Of a stretch of DNA of 64,000 nucleotides, positions 12,109-21,336 are shown one piece after another. The notes below the pieces were generated by a model. That model did not search any database, had not been told where the DNA came from, and saw only the letters and a list, made by a program, of their open reading frames with translations. Every line of letters starts with the position of its first letter. The first letter of the stretch is position 1. The stretch is from the NCBI RefSeq assembly GCF_900044055.2, contig NZ_FCOX02000005.1:202125-266124 (forward strand). Direction: 5' to 3'. A program made the translations under genes and the position numbers. This DNA is from Caballeronia calidae. GTDB taxonomy: Bacteria > Pseudomonadota > Gammaproteobacteria > Burkholderiales > Burkholderiaceae.

Positions 12109-13130
12109 TGCGGGCGCCGCACATCGGTTTGCTCGAAGCGGGCGCGCGCGGCACGATCGCCGATGTCGCCGGCGTCACGGTCGGGCATTGCACGCTCGCT
12201 CAGGGCGCGGTGCAGACGGGCGTCACCGTGGTTCGTCCGCATGGCGGCGACGTGTATCGCAGCAAGGTGCCGGCCGCGGCATGCGTGATCAACGGCTTCG
12301 GCAAGAGCATCGGGCTCGTGCAGGTGGAAGAGCTCGGCGTGCTCGAAACGCCGATCGCGCTGACCAACACGTTCGGCGTCGGCACGGTGGCGAATGCGCA
12401 GATTCGCGCGGCCATCGCGGCGAACCCGCGCATCGGTCGTGAAGATCCGAGCGTGAATCCGCTCGTGTTCGAATGCAACGACGGCTATCTCAACGACATG
12501 CAGGGGCTCGCCGTCGATGAAGCGCATTACGCGAGCGCGCTCGATGCATGCCGCGAGGACTTCGGGCGCGGCGCGGTGGGCGCGGGGCGCGGCATGTCGT
12601 GCTTCGAGTTGAAGGGCGGCATCGGGTCGGCGTCGCGCATCGCGCGCATCGGCGGGCATGTCCATACGACGGGCGCGCTCGTGCTGGCCAATTTCGGTCG
12701 CCTGGCGCAACTGACGATCGCGGGCGATGCGGTAGGTCGCACGCTGCACGCCGCAAGGGACGCATGTCAGAAGCCCGAGCAAGGCTCCATCATCATGCTG
12801 CTCGCAACCGACGCGCCGCTCGACGCGCGGCAATTGCGCCGTCTCGCGGCGCGCGCCGCCGCCGGCCTTGCGCGCACCGGCTCGGTCTATGGCCACGGCA
12901 GCGGCGATATCGCGCTGGCCTTCACCACCGCCTACACCGTGGCGCACGATGCGGACTTCATCGCGCTGCCGCCGCTCGTCAGCGACGCGCGGCTCGATCC
13001 GCTCTTTCAGGCCGCCGCCGACAGCGTCGAACAGGCGATCCTCGATGCGCTCTTCAACGCCGAAACGGTCGCCGGACGCGACGGTCATCGGCGACTCTCG
13101 CTCAACGACGCATTGAAGCAACGACCATGA
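12105..13130 (+). CDS. P1-family peptidase (DmpA/BapA-type aminopeptidase)
   Basis: 341 residues. It belongs to the P1 family of self-processing N-terminal nucleophile peptidases: [44 protein letters not shown] and the cleavage-site block [14 protein letters not shown] are conserved. Gly227-Ser228 is the predicted autocleavage point, and Ser228 would be the nucleophile. Family members release N-terminal D- or beta-amino acids from short peptides. No signal peptide, so it acts on imported peptides. It is coupled by 4-base overlaps to gsiD and to the DppA-like gene. Whether it prefers D-, L- or beta-residues cannot be read from the sequence. Confidence 0.88.
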   Translation: MMRAPHIGLLEAGARGTIADVAGVTVGHCTLAQGAVQTGVTVVRPHGGDVYRSKVPAAACVINGFGKSIGLVQVEELGVLETPIALTNTFGVGTVANAQIRAAIAANPRIGREDPSVNPLVFECNDGYLNDMQGLAVDEAHYASALDACREDFGRGAVGAGRGMSCFELKGGIGSASRIARIGGHVHTTGALVLANFGRLAQLTIAGDAVGRTLHAARDACQKPEQGSIIMLLATDAPLDARQLRRLAARAAAGLARTGSVYGHGSGDIALAFTTAYTVAHDADFIALPPLVSDARLDPLFQAAADSVEQAILDALFNAETVAGRDGHRRLSLNDALKQRP

Positions 13131-13951
13131 AAGTGCTGATCTCAGTGGATATCGAAGGCATCGCGGGCGTGTTTCATCCGGAGCAGACGCGCGCCGGCAA
13201 TGCCGAATACGAGCAGGCGCGCCGCTGGATGACGCGCGAAGCCGACGCTGCCGCGCGAGGCGCCTTCGAAGGCGGCGCGTCGCAGGTCTGGATCAACGAT
13301 TCGCACGGCGGCTTTCGCAATCTCATGCCCGATCTGCTCGATCAGCGCGCGCGCGTCGTGCTCGGCAAGCCGCGCACGCTCGGCATGATGGCGGGGCTGG
13401 AAGCCTCGCCGGAAGCGGTCTTGATGATCGGCTATCACGCGCGCGCGCAAAGCCGCGGCATTCTCGCGCATACGATCAACAGTGCCGCATTCGCGCGCGT
13501 CATGCTCGACGGCGAGGAAGTCGGCGAGGCCGGTCTTTACGGCAGGCTCGCCGAGGAGCGTGGGGCGCGCGTCGCGCTGCTGACCGGCGACGACGTATTC
13601 GGCGCCGAGACGCTGCCCGCGTTTCCCGGCGCGCGCTTTCTGTGCGTGAAGACCGCGCACGGCTATTCGAGCGGTGTCACCGAAACCCCCGCCGCGGCAT
13701 GCGAGGCCATCCGGCTCGCCGCGCGTGAAACGATCGAGGCGGCGGCATCGTCGGACCGCGCGCATCGTGCGCCCGTCGCCGGTCATCGTTGCGAGCTGCG
13801 CGTGCAAACGACCGCATTCGCCGATCTCTTCTGCCAATGGCCGACGCTCGAACGCATCGATGCCGTGACGCTCGCTTTCGATGCACCGTCGGTCGAACAT
13901 ATCGTGCGAGTACTCAATTGCCTTTCGGCAATGTCCTTCATGATACGGTGA
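13127..13951 (+). CDS. dppA: M55-family D-aminopeptidase, DppA-like
   Basis: 274 residues of the zinc-dependent M55 family. Metal-binding motifs are visible: SVDIEGIAGV (Asp-Glu at the N-terminus), NDSHGG, GYHARAQSRGILAHT and the LLTGDDV block. Bacillus DppA is a decameric D-aminopeptidase for D-Ala-D-Ala type peptides and is also encoded with a dipeptide transporter. Here it is the last gene of the operon, following the P1 peptidase with a 4-base overlap. It is cytoplasmic and likely finishes hydrolysis of imported D-residue peptides. The C-terminus ends SAMSFMIR and family length is normal. Confidence 0.88.
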   Translation: MKVLISVDIEGIAGVFHPEQTRAGNAEYEQARRWMTREADAAARGAFEGGASQVWINDSHGGFRNLMPDLLDQRARVVLGKPRTLGMMAGLEASPEAVLMIGYHARAQSRGILAHTINSAAFARVMLDGEEVGEAGLYGRLAEERGARVALLTGDDVFGAETLPAFPGARFLCVKTAHGYSSGVTETPAAACEAIRLAARETIEAAASSDRAHRAPVAGHRCELRVQTTAFADLFCQWPTLERIDAVTLAFDAPSVEHIVRVLNCLSAMSFMIR

Positions 13952-14040
13952 GCGTTTGAACCGGGCGCTGTGAGTATCGTTAGAATGGAGCCACTCGCGA
14001 GACCGGCTCTGGTCTTGACGTCTTTTGACAGACGACGCTC

Positions 14041-14259
14041 ATGCACACGGTGAAACTCGAACACAATGACGACGAGGTGCTCGACCCCGCTGATCCGCAA
14101 CTGGTCATTCGCGGCTCGCTGTTCATCGACGGCCATGACGCCGGCTGCTGGGAAGAACGGCGCGACGGCACCTGGGCGGCGCACGTCCGGCACAAGCAGG
14201 GCTGGATCGTCGAGGCGAGCCGCGGCGCGCTGATCGACCGGCTCGCCCGCGAGGCATAA
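14041..14259 (+). CDS. Conserved small hypothetical protein
   Basis: 72 residues, soluble and acidic at the N-terminus (HNDDEVLDPADPQ). The rest contains SLFIDGHDAGCWEERRDGTWAA, like small uncharacterised betaproteobacterial proteins. It lies 33 bases before crcB on the same strand and may be cotranscribed. No motif indicates a function. Confidence 0.55.
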   Translation: MHTVKLEHNDDEVLDPADPQLVIRGSLFIDGHDAGCWEERRDGTWAAHVRHKQGWIVEASRGALIDRLAREA

Positions 14260-14292
14260 CGTAGTTAATTTCCAACCGATTTCGCACAACTC

Positions 14293-14670
14293 ATGTATCT
14301 GTCGATCATCGCCGTGGGACTCGGCGGCGGGCTGGGCTCGCTGCTCAGATGGGTTCTCGGCTTGCGCCTGAACGCCATTTTTCCGAATCTGCCGCTCGGC
14401 ACGTTTGCGGCGAACGTGATCGCGGGCTATATCATCGGCGTGGCGGTGGCCTTCTTCGCGCGCTATCCGGATCTCTCGGTCGAATGGCGGCTCTTCATCA
14501 TCACCGGGCTGATGGGCGGGCTTTCCACGTTTTCCACGTTCTCGGCCGAAGTCGTCGCGCATCTGCAGCAAGGGCGGCTCGGCTGGGCGCTCGCCGAAAT
14601 CGCGATCCACGTTAGCGCGTCGCTGCTGATGACCGCGCTCGGCATCGCGACCGTGGCGGCGGCCTCCTGA
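14293..14670 (+). CDS. crcB: Fluoride ion channel CrcB/FluC
   Basis: 125 residues with four membrane helices. The family signature is clear: [10 protein letters not shown] at the N-terminus, [14 protein letters not shown] in helix 2, and [15 protein letters not shown] in helix 3, which carries the polar track and Phe-box residues that conduct fluoride. The protein works as a dual-topology dimer that expels cytoplasmic fluoride. No fluoride riboswitch is evident in the 33 bases before the start. An intrinsic terminator follows at 14775-14797. Confidence 0.93.
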   Translation: MYLSIIAVGLGGGLGSLLRWVLGLRLNAIFPNLPLGTFAANVIAGYIIGVAVAFFARYPDLSVEWRLFIITGLMGGLSTFSTFSAEVVAHLQQGRLGWALAEIAIHVSASLLMTALGIATVAAAS

Positions 14671-14774
14671 CCGGTCGCGTCCCGGCATCCGGTTCCCCGC
14701 GATTTGAACGTTTGCGTGCCTCCGCTTCCAGATCATTTCCGAACAATTTTTCCGCGTGTTCCACGCTCGCCCCT

Positions 14775-14797
14775 CGCTGCCTCGGCAGCGGTTTTTT
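14775..14797 (+). terminator. Intrinsic terminator after crcB
   Basis: CGCTGC, a CTCG tetraloop and GCAGCG form a 6-bp stem followed by GTTTTTT. It lies about 105 bases past the crcB stop and 28 bases before the GNAT start, so the GNAT gene probably has its own promoter or depends on readthrough. Confidence 0.65.
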
Positions 14798-14824
14798 CTA
14801 TTTGACAGCAACGAAGGTGATGAA

Positions 14825-15301
14825 ATGCCAGGGCTTCCGCTCATCGAAGTCAGACCATACAAACCGAGCGATCTCGACGGTGTGATCGATTTGTTCCAAC
14901 GCGCCATTCGCGAAACAGCCTCGGCCGATTACAACGCAGCGCAGATCGAAGCCTGGGCTCAAGCCGATCGCGATGAATGGGAGCTCGCGCGTGCGAACCG
15001 CCCGACGTGGGTCGGGCTCGTCGACGGCGAACTCGCGGGCTTCGCGGATATGGAGAAGAACGGCCTCATCGACATGATGTTCGTCGATCCGCGGCATCAG
15101 CGCAAAAGCGTGGCGACGTCGCTGCTCGCGCGCATCGAAGCCGAAGCCGACGAGGCCGGCATCACCACGCTGCACACTTACTCCAGCGTCACCGGGCGGC
15201 CTTTCTTCGAGTATTGCGGCTTCACGATGCTGCTGGCGCGCGCCGTGATCGTGCGGGAGCAGCGCTTCGTCCAGTTCGTGATGGAGAAAGTGCTGTTGTA
15301 A
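14825..15301 (+). CDS. GNAT-family N-acetyltransferase
   Basis: 158 residues with a GNAT fold: EVRPYKPSDLDGVIDLFQRAI at the start, the acetyl-CoA loop region MMFVDPRHQRKSVATSLLARIEAEA, and the C-terminal FFEYCGFTML. It resembles the YafP/PA4866-like single-domain acetyltransferases. The Q-R-x-x-G/A loop is RQRKSVATS rather than the more usual QGxGIG, a modest deviation. The start follows GAAGGTGA at a good distance. Substrate unknown. Confidence 0.85.
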   Translation: MPGLPLIEVRPYKPSDLDGVIDLFQRAIRETASADYNAAQIEAWAQADRDEWELARANRPTWVGLVDGELAGFADMEKNGLIDMMFVDPRHQRKSVATSLLARIEAEADEAGITTLHTYSSVTGRPFFEYCGFTMLLARAVIVREQRFVQFVMEKVLL

Positions 15302-15310
15302 CCGTTAAAT

Positions 15311-15421
15311 CTGTATAGACAAGATACACCGTATCAGCCGGGAGATCCTAGTGATATCCCGGATATCCCCTTGTTTCGTGCTGTCTACGCGTTTAGACTT
15401 GAGTCTAACTTGTATAGACAG
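15311..15421 (+). promoter_or_regulatory. hut promoter with HutC-like operators
   Basis: CTGTATAGACAAG (15311-15323) and its mirror-type partner CTTGTATAGACAG (15409-15421) flank the leader. They match the CTTGTATA-type sites bound by HutC repressors. Between them is a perfect 16-bp palindrome, TTAGACT-TG-AGTCTAA (15393-15408). The downstream operator ends only 8 bases before the hutH ATG. HutC is encoded in the operon, so this is likely autoregulated with urocanate as inducer. Confidence 0.6.
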
Positions 15422-15429
15422 GACGAATC

Positions 15430-16959
15430 ATGATCAAGCTCACGCCCGGAAAACTGACTCTCCCGCAACTGCGCCGCATCGCGCGAGGCTCCGATTCGCT
15501 GGAACTCGATCCGGCCAGCTTCGACGCGATCGACGCCAGCGCGCGCGCCGTCGCCGCGATCGCCGCGAAGGGCGACCCGGCCTACGGCATCAACACGGGC
15601 TTCGGGCGGCTCGCCAATACGCACATCCCGGCCGATCAGCTGGAACTGCTGCAGAAGAATCTCGTGCTGTCGCACGCGGTGGGCGTCGGCGAGCCGATGT
15701 CGCGTCCGGTCGTGCGGCTCCTGATGGCGCTCAAGCTGTCGAGCCTCGGGCGCGGTCATTCGGGCATCCGCCGCGAAGTCATCGACGCGCTCATCACGCT
15801 TTTCAACGCCGATGTCCTGCCGATCATCCCGGTGAAGGGCTCGGTCGGCGCATCGGGCGATCTCGCGCCGCTCGCGCATATGTCGACGGTGCTGCTCGGC
15901 ATCGGCGAAGTCACGATTCGCGGCGAGCGCGCCAGTGCGCTCGACGGCCTCGCGGTCGCGGGGCTGAAGCCGCTCACGCTGCAGGCGAAGGAAGGCCTCG
16001 CGCTGCTCAACGGCACGCAGGCGTCGGCGGCGCTCGCGCTGTACAACCTTTTCGCGATCGAGGATCTGTTCCGCACCGGGCTCGTCGCGGGCGCGCTGTC
16101 CGTCGATGCCGCCGCGGGCTCGGTCGTCCCGTTCGATGCGCGCATCCATGAGCTGCGCGGACATCGCGGGCAGATGGAGGCGGCCGCGGCGTATCGCACG
16201 CTGCTGAAGGGCTCGGGCATCAACCTGTCGCACGCGGACTGCGAGAAGGTGCAGGACCCGTACAGCCTGCGCTGCCAGCCGCAGGTGATGGGCGCGTGCC
16301 TCGACCAGATGCGCCACGCGGCCGACGTGCTGCTGATCGAATCGAACGCCGTCTCCGACAATCCGCTGATCTTCCCCGACACCGGCGAAGTGCTGTCGGG
16401 CGGCAACTTCCACGCGGAGCCGGTCGCGTTCGCCGCCGACAACCTCGCGCTCGCCGCCGCGGAAATCGGCGCGCTCGCGGAACGCCGCATCGCGCTCCTG
16501 ATCGACGCGACGCTCTCCGGCCTGCCGCCTTTCCTGGTGCGCGACGGCGGCGTCAACTCGGGCTTCATGATCGCGCATGTGACGGCGGCCGCGCTCGCAT
16601 CGGAGAACAAGACGCTCGCGCATCCGGCATCGGTCGATTCGCTGCCGACATCGGCAAATCAGGAAGACCACGTTTCGATGGCGACGTTCGCCGCACGCAA
16701 GCTCGGCGACATCGCCAGCAACACGGCCAATATTCTCGCGATCGAGCTGCTCGCGGCGGCGCAGGGCGTCGATCTGCGCGCGCCGCATCAGACGAGCGCG
16801 CCGCTCGCCGAAGTCACGAAGACGCTGCGCGCGCACGTGCCGCATTACGACCTCGATCACTATTTCGCGCCGGACATCGCCGCGATCGCGACGCTCGTGC
16901 AGGAAGGCGCGATCGCGCGGCACAGCCCGTTCTCGTTCGCGTCGGAAGAGCCTGTATGA
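15430..16959 (+). CDS. hutH: Histidine ammonia-lyase
   Basis: 509 residues. Converts L-histidine to trans-urocanate and ammonia, the first step of histidine degradation. The MIO cofactor forms from Ala141-Ser142-Gly143 in [15 protein letters not shown], and the catalytic YGINTGFG loop is at 52-59. Other blocks, [16 protein letters not shown] and [12 protein letters not shown], are standard. Length is normal for bacterial HutH. It starts the hut operon, and its stop overlaps hutC by 4 bases. Confidence 0.96.
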   Translation: MIKLTPGKLTLPQLRRIARGSDSLELDPASFDAIDASARAVAAIAAKGDPAYGINTGFGRLANTHIPADQLELLQKNLVLSHAVGVGEPMSRPVVRLLMALKLSSLGRGHSGIRREVIDALITLFNADVLPIIPVKGSVGASGDLAPLAHMSTVLLGIGEVTIRGERASALDGLAVAGLKPLTLQAKEGLALLNGTQASAALALYNLFAIEDLFRTGLVAGALSVDAAAGSVVPFDARIHELRGHRGQMEAAAAYRTLLKGSGINLSHADCEKVQDPYSLRCQPQVMGACLDQMRHAADVLLIESNAVSDNPLIFPDTGEVLSGGNFHAEPVAFAADNLALAAAEIGALAERRIALLIDATLSGLPPFLVRDGGVNSGFMIAHVTAAALASENKTLAHPASVDSLPTSANQEDHVSMATFAARKLGDIASNTANILAIELLAAAQGVDLRAPHQTSAPLAEVTKTLRAHVPHYDLDHYFAPDIAAIATLVQEGAIARHSPFSFASEEPV

Positions 16960-17651
16960 GCACGCCTGCGTATCAGGAGATCAAGGACTACATTCTCCAG
17001 CGCATTCACATCGGCGAGTGGAAGGAGGGCGATCAGGTGCCCTCCGAGAACGAGCTCGCGCGCGAGTTCAAGGTCGCGCGCATGACCGTGAACCGCGCGC
17101 TGCGCGAACTGACCTCCGAACAGGTGCTCACGCGCGTGCAGGGCGCGGGCACTTTCGTCGCGCAGCCGAAATACGCGTCGACGCTCGTCGAGATTCGCAG
17201 CATTTCCGATGAAATCGTCGCGCGCGGTCATGCGTATCGCGCGGATGTGCTGCATCTGGGCGCGTCGATCGTCGATGAAGCGCTCGCCGCCGAGATGCAT
17301 CTCACGGTCGGCAGCCCGGTGTTTCATTCGCGCGTGCTGCACTTCGAGAACGACGAGCCGGTGCAGATGGAAGAGCGCTACGTGAATCCCGCGGTCGCGC
17401 CGGAATACGCGCGGCAGGATTTCACGACGATCACGCCCAATCAGTATCTGATGACCGCCGCGCCGCTGCAGCGCGTCGAGTACCGGATCGAGGCGTCGGT
17501 GCCATCGGCGGAAATTCGCCACGCCCTCGCGATGAAGGAGCACGAGCCGTGTCTGCTGCTGCATCGGCGCACGTGGTCGCGGGATGCGGTGGCGTCGGTC
17601 GCGAATCTCTGGCATCCGGGCGACCGCTATCAATTCACCGGGCATTTCTGA
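16956..17651 (+). CDS. hutC: Histidine utilization repressor
   Basis: 231 residues. A GntR-type winged HTH occupies residues 5-75 ([40 protein letters not shown]), followed by a UTRA effector domain ([23 protein letters not shown]). HutC of this type binds urocanate and then releases the hut operators. The putative sites lie upstream of hutH. The 4-base overlap with hutH and 2-base gap to hutD show one transcriptional unit. Confidence 0.93.
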   Translation: MSTPAYQEIKDYILQRIHIGEWKEGDQVPSENELAREFKVARMTVNRALRELTSEQVLTRVQGAGTFVAQPKYASTLVEIRSISDEIVARGHAYRADVLHLGASIVDEALAAEMHLTVGSPVFHSRVLHFENDEPVQMEERYVNPAVAPEYARQDFTTITPNQYLMTAAPLQRVEYRIEASVPSAEIRHALAMKEHEPCLLLHRRTWSRDAVASVANLWHPGDRYQFTGHF

Positions 17652-17653
17652 AC

Positions 17654-18226
17654 GTGACGATCATTCGCGCCGATTCCCTCATACCCAGGCCGTGGAAGAA
17701 CGGCGGCGGCGTCACGCGCGAGATTGCCGCGGAGCCGCCGGATGCGTCGCTCGATGCGTTCGCGTGGCGTCTGTCGCTCGCGGATGTCGCTTCGGATGGC
17801 GCGTTCTCCACCTTCGCGGGCGTCGATCGCGTGCTCGTTCTGCTCGATGGCGCCGGCATGCGTCTGACGGAAGCGGATGGCCGCGTGCATGCGCTCGACG
17901 CACCGCTCGCCATCGCGCGCTTCGCCGGCGAGACGCCGATCCACGCGACGCTCAACGACGGCCCGACGCGCGATTTCAACGTGATGGTGCACCGCGATCG
18001 TGCTCGCGCGGCGGTGAGCGTCTGGCGCGGTTCAGGCACGATCACGCCCGAACACGATCTGACGTTCATCTTCTGCGCGCGCGGAAGCATCGACATCAAA
18101 GCCGCCGATGGCACGCGCCATACGCTCGAAACAGGCGACACGCTGCGCCTCGATTGCGCAGCCGCGCTGGAATGCGACGCGGCGGATGATACGTCGTGGC
18201 TGCGGATCGGTATCGACAGGTTGTAA
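17654..18226 (+). CDS. hutD: HutD/Ves family cupin
   Basis: 190 residues from a GTG start 2 bases after hutC. The start motif LIPRPWKNGGGVTREIA and the block DFNVMVHRDR are hallmarks of HutD. It is a bicupin with no enzymatic residues known. In Pseudomonas, HutD appears to limit hut induction by binding formylglutamate, so a governor role is likely here too. The GTG has no strong ribosome site, so translation is probably coupled to hutC. Confidence 0.9.
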   Translation: MTIIRADSLIPRPWKNGGGVTREIAAEPPDASLDAFAWRLSLADVASDGAFSTFAGVDRVLVLLDGAGMRLTEADGRVHALDAPLAIARFAGETPIHATLNDGPTRDFNVMVHRDRARAAVSVWRGSGTITPEHDLTFIFCARGSIDIKAADGTRHTLETGDTLRLDCAAALECDAADDTSWLRIGIDRL

Positions 18227-18282
18227 AGACGGCGGACGGCTCGCGAGTAGCCGCGCATCGACATAAAAACGGAGACACACAC

Positions 18283-19674
18283 ATGAACGCTGCGAATCGG
18301 GCATTCTTCGCGGACCACGCGCGCCTCGCCGACGGCTGGCGGCAGGACGTGCTGATCGAATGGAACGATGACGGCACGCTCGTGCGCGTCACGCCGGACA
18401 GCGCGGCGCCCGCCGGCGTCGAACGGGCGAAGGGGCCGGTCGTGCCCGGCATGCCGAACCTGCATTCGCACGCGTTCCAGCGCGCGATGGCCGGTCTCAC
18501 CGAATATCGCGCGAGCGTCGCCGATACGTTCTGGAGCTGGCGCGATCTCATGTATCGCTTCGCCGCGCGGATCGGACCGGAATCGCTGGCGGATATCGCG
18601 CACTGGCTCTATGTCGAGATGTTGAAGGCGGGCTACACGTCCGTGTGCGAGTTTCATTATGTGCATCACGCGCCCGATGGCGCGCCCTACGCGAACCGCG
18701 CGGAACTCGCCGAGCGCGTCGTCGATGCGGCCGAGCGCGCGGGCATCGGCATCACGATGTTGCCGGTGCTGTACGAATACAGCGGCTTCAACAAGGGCGC
18801 GCCGCGCGAAGATCAGCGCCGCTTCCTGAACACACCCGACACGCTGCTCGCGCTCATCGACACGCTCGCCCGCGCGCGGCCCGAGAACGGGGCGCGTCGT
18901 TACGGCGTCGCGCCGCATTCGCTGCGGGCGGTGTCGGGCGAATCGCTCGCGGCCGTGCTCGAAGGGCTCGACGCGCATTTCGGCCACGCGCCGGTGCACA
19001 TCCACGTGGCGGAGCAGGTCGCCGAAGTGGAGGCGTGCGTCGCGGCGACGGGGCATCGGCCGGTCGAATGGCTGCTCGAACGGTTCAACGTCGACGAGCG
19101 CTGGTGCCTCGTGCACGCGACGCACATCGACGCGAACGAATGCGCGCGCCTCGCGTCGAGCGGCGCGGTCGCGGGGCTGTGCCTCACGACCGAGGCGAAT
19201 CTCGGCGACGGCGTGTTTCCGTCGCACGATTATCTCGATGCGGGCGGGCGCATCGGTATCGGCTCGGATAGTCACGTCGGCGTGGACTGGCGCTCGGAAT
19301 TGCGCCTGCTCGAATACGGCCAGCGCCTGTGCCGGCGGCAGCGCAACGTGCTCGCATCGGCGACGCAGAGCCGTCCCGCCGACCGTCTTTTCGACGCCGC
19401 GCTCGACGGCGGCGCGCACGCGACCGGACGGCCCGTCGGCGCGCTCGCGCCGGGCTTGCGCGCCGACTGGCTCGTGCTCGACGACGCGCATCCGGGCATC
19501 GGCGGCCATGCACGCGAGACGTGGCTGTCGAGCGCGGTGTTTTGCGAACACGGCGAGTCGCCGATCCGCGATGTCTTCGTGTCCGGCCGCAAGGTCGTCG
19601 ATGCTCGCCGTCACGCGCAGGAAGACGAAGCGCTCACGCGTTATCGCGCCGCCTTGCGCGGCTTGCTGGGCTGA
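18283..19674 (+). CDS. hutF: Formimidoylglutamate deiminase
   Basis: 463-residue amidohydrolase. Converts N-formimino-L-glutamate to N-formyl-L-glutamate and ammonia. Metal ligands are in MPNLHSHAFQRAMAG (HxH), HIHVAEQ and the later IGSDSHVGVDW. The YEYSGFNKGAPREDQ segment is typical of HutF. An ACGGAGA ribosome site precedes the ATG. With hutG it forms the two-step branch that yields formate and glutamate. Confidence 0.93.
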   Translation: MNAANRAFFADHARLADGWRQDVLIEWNDDGTLVRVTPDSAAPAGVERAKGPVVPGMPNLHSHAFQRAMAGLTEYRASVADTFWSWRDLMYRFAARIGPESLADIAHWLYVEMLKAGYTSVCEFHYVHHAPDGAPYANRAELAERVVDAAERAGIGITMLPVLYEYSGFNKGAPREDQRRFLNTPDTLLALIDTLARARPENGARRYGVAPHSLRAVSGESLAAVLEGLDAHFGHAPVHIHVAEQVAEVEACVAATGHRPVEWLLERFNVDERWCLVHATHIDANECARLASSGAVAGLCLTTEANLGDGVFPSHDYLDAGGRIGIGSDSHVGVDWRSELRLLEYGQRLCRRQRNVLASATQSRPADRLFDAALDGGAHATGRPVGALAPGLRADWLVLDDAHPGIGGHARETWLSSAVFCEHGESPIRDVFVSGRKVVDARRHAQEDEALTRYRAALRGLLG

Positions 19675-19683
19675 GGTCATCAA

Positions 19684-20487
19684 ATGAACGAGTCTTCGAT
19701 TTTCACGCTGGAGCGCGGCAGCGCGCCGCTCCTGATCTCGATACCGCACCGGGGCACGCAGATTCCCTGCGCGCTCGCCGACGAGATGACGCCCGTCGCA
19801 AAACGCACCGAGGATTGCGACTGGCATCTGGAGCGGCTGTATGCGTTCGCGCGCGAACTGGGCGCATCGATCCTGACGCCGCAGTACGCGCGCTATGTCA
19901 TCGACCTGAACCGTCCGCCCGACGATGCGAATCTCTATCCGGGCCGCGACACGACAGGACTCTGTCCGCTCGATACCTTCGACAAGGCGCCGCTCTACAA
20001 GCCGGGCCACGAGCCGTCGCGCGAGCAGATCGACGCGCGGCGCGCGATGTACTGGCAGCCGTATCACGATGCGCTCGCCGGCGAACTCGACGCGCTGCGG
20101 CAGGCGCATGGCCGCGTGTTGCTGTGGGAAGCGCATTCGATCCGCTCGGTCGTGCCGCGCTTTTTCGAAGGACGTCTGGCCGATTTCAACTTCGGCACGG
20201 CGGACGGAGCATCGGCGGCGCCGGGGCTTGCCGAGCATCTCGCACGGATCGTCGAGCGCGACGGCCGCTATTCGACGGTGGCCAACGGACGCTTCAAAGG
20301 CGGCTACATCACGCGGCAATACGGGCGGCCCGAGACAGGCATTCACGCGATTCAACTCGAGTTGACGCAGGTCAGTTACATGGAAGAATCGGCGCCGTTT
20401 ACTTACGACGAGGCGAGGGCGAACGCGGTTCAACCGCTGCTGCGCGACCTGGTGGCGGCCGCGCTCGCGTATGTGACTACTGCGTAG
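19684..20487 (+). CDS. hutG: N-formylglutamate deformylase
   Basis: 267 residues of the N-formylglutamate amidohydrolase family. Motifs include LLISIPHRGTQIP, TEDCDWHLERLYAF, NRPPDDANLYPGRDTTG and LWEAHSIRSVVPRFFEGRLADFNFG, with the putative metal His/Glu in WEAHS. It releases formate and L-glutamate, the last step of the HutF route. It begins 9 bases after hutF and ends the operon. Confidence 0.93.
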   Translation: MNESSIFTLERGSAPLLISIPHRGTQIPCALADEMTPVAKRTEDCDWHLERLYAFARELGASILTPQYARYVIDLNRPPDDANLYPGRDTTGLCPLDTFDKAPLYKPGHEPSREQIDARRAMYWQPYHDALAGELDALRQAHGRVLLWEAHSIRSVVPRFFEGRLADFNFGTADGASAAPGLAEHLARIVERDGRYSTVANGRFKGGYITRQYGRPETGIHAIQLELTQVSYMEESAPFTYDEARANAVQPLLRDLVAAALAYVTTA

Positions 20488-20817
20488 AAGCTGGCGCGGA
20501 TATGGCGATTGGCTGGCGATCCTGTAAAGACGCCTCGCCCTGCAATCGATTACGGATGTCCTGCGCGCCGGGCGTCGTCAAAATTAGTCAAATAAAAACA
20601 ATGCTTTAGATGATATGACGCAGCTTTGACGAAGCGGCTCCGCGCTTCGGCCCACGAAACGCATTATTGCGAACCAGACAATTATGTTTCGTGAAAATCG
20701 GGGTTTCCCCTAGGGCGTCGTGCTCCTACACTGTCTTCAAGCGAAACGAAATCAGAAACCACTTAAAAAGCTTCCGATTGAGTTTCGATTTCAAAACAAG
20801 ACTATTGGAGGTTCATC
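20488..20817 (+). promoter_or_regulatory. 330-base intergenic region before the DUF4148 gene
   Basis: No gene is apparent. It holds an imperfect hairpin, CGAAGCG-GCTCCG-CGCTTCG (20630-20649), an AT-rich stretch near 20580-20610, and a GGGGTTTCCCC palindrome followed by CTAGGG (about 20699-20715), which may be a regulator site. TTGGAGG just before the ATG at 20818 is a strong ribosome site. The promoter itself was not resolved. Confidence 0.4.
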
Positions 20818-21144
20818 ATGATCAAGGCATTCGTTCCCGCACTCGTCATCGCCACCGCTCTGGCCGCTCCGACTTTCGCATTCGCGCAGGACAACGCTCC
20901 GGTGACCCGTGCTCAAGTCCGCGCGGAACTGGTTCAACTGGAAAAGGCCGGCTACAACCCGTCGACCGATCGCGTGAACTATCCGCAAAACATTCAGGCC
21001 GCCCAGGCGCGTGTGAACGCCGAGAACGGCGTGTCGGCTTACGGTCCTTCGACGGCCGGCACTTCGCAATCGGGTGTGGCTGCTCCGGCGCCGCGTGCCA
21101 ATGTGTCGATGTCGGATCGCAACTCGGTGTACTTCGGTCGTTGA
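20818..21144 (+). CDS. DUF4148 small exported protein
   Basis: 108 residues with a signal peptide (ALVIATALAAPTFAFAQ). The mature part starts with the DUF4148 motif TRAQVRAELVQLEKAGYNPS followed by VNYPQNIQAA, then a low-complexity Ser/Ala/Pro tail. The family is abundant in Burkholderiaceae and has no assigned function; it is periplasmic or surface exposed by inference. Monocistronic, with a strong ribosome site and an unusual repeat-rich 3' region. Confidence 0.88.
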   Translation: MIKAFVPALVIATALAAPTFAFAQDNAPVTRAQVRAELVQLEKAGYNPSTDRVNYPQNIQAAQARVNAENGVSAYGPSTAGTSQSGVAAPAPRANVSMSDRNSVYFGR

Positions 21145-21145
21145 T

Positions 21146-21300
21146 CGAAGCTCGATTCGGAGCTTCGTGACGCAGGGCAGTAGAAGTAGTGAGCAGTAGC
21201 GGTTGAAGTTGCAGCAAGCGTCAGAAAGAGCAGTAAAGCAGTAAGCAGTATTTGCGAGAAAAGTAGTCGCAGTTTAGAAGCACGTAGTAAAGCAGCAAGA
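21146..21300 (+). ncRNA. Repeat-rich 3' region of the DUF4148 gene, candidate RNA
   Basis: Just after the stop, CGAAGCT-8 nt-AGCTTCG forms a hairpin (21146-21167). A purine-rich tail follows with CAGTA five times (21178, 21194, 21231, 21239, 21246) and little secondary structure. It ends in a strong terminator at 21304. This could be a 3'-derived small RNA or just a long untranslated tail. No coding frame is evident. Confidence 0.3.
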
Positions 21301-21303
21301 CGA

Positions 21304-21336
21304 ACGCCGGCCGCTATCAAAGCGGCCGGCGTTTTT
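21304..21336. terminator. Bidirectional terminator between DUF4148 and TetR genes
   Basis: A perfect 12-bp stem ACGCCGGCCGCT / AGCGGCCGGCGT with ATCAA loop is followed by T5 on the plus strand. On the minus strand the TetR gene ends at 21335, so the hairpin can serve both genes. Confidence 0.85.

Noticed and set aside
14260..14292. Fluoride riboswitch upstream of crcB
   Set aside because: The 33-base leader is too short and has no GGNGAU-type core.
17635..20433. Long minus-strand frame across the hut genes
   Set aside because: Antisense to hutD, hutF and hutG, low-complexity composition, no ribosome site or family match.
21178..21250. CRISPR-like repeats
   Set aside because: CAGTA units are only five bases and irregularly spaced, with no spacer structure or cas genes.
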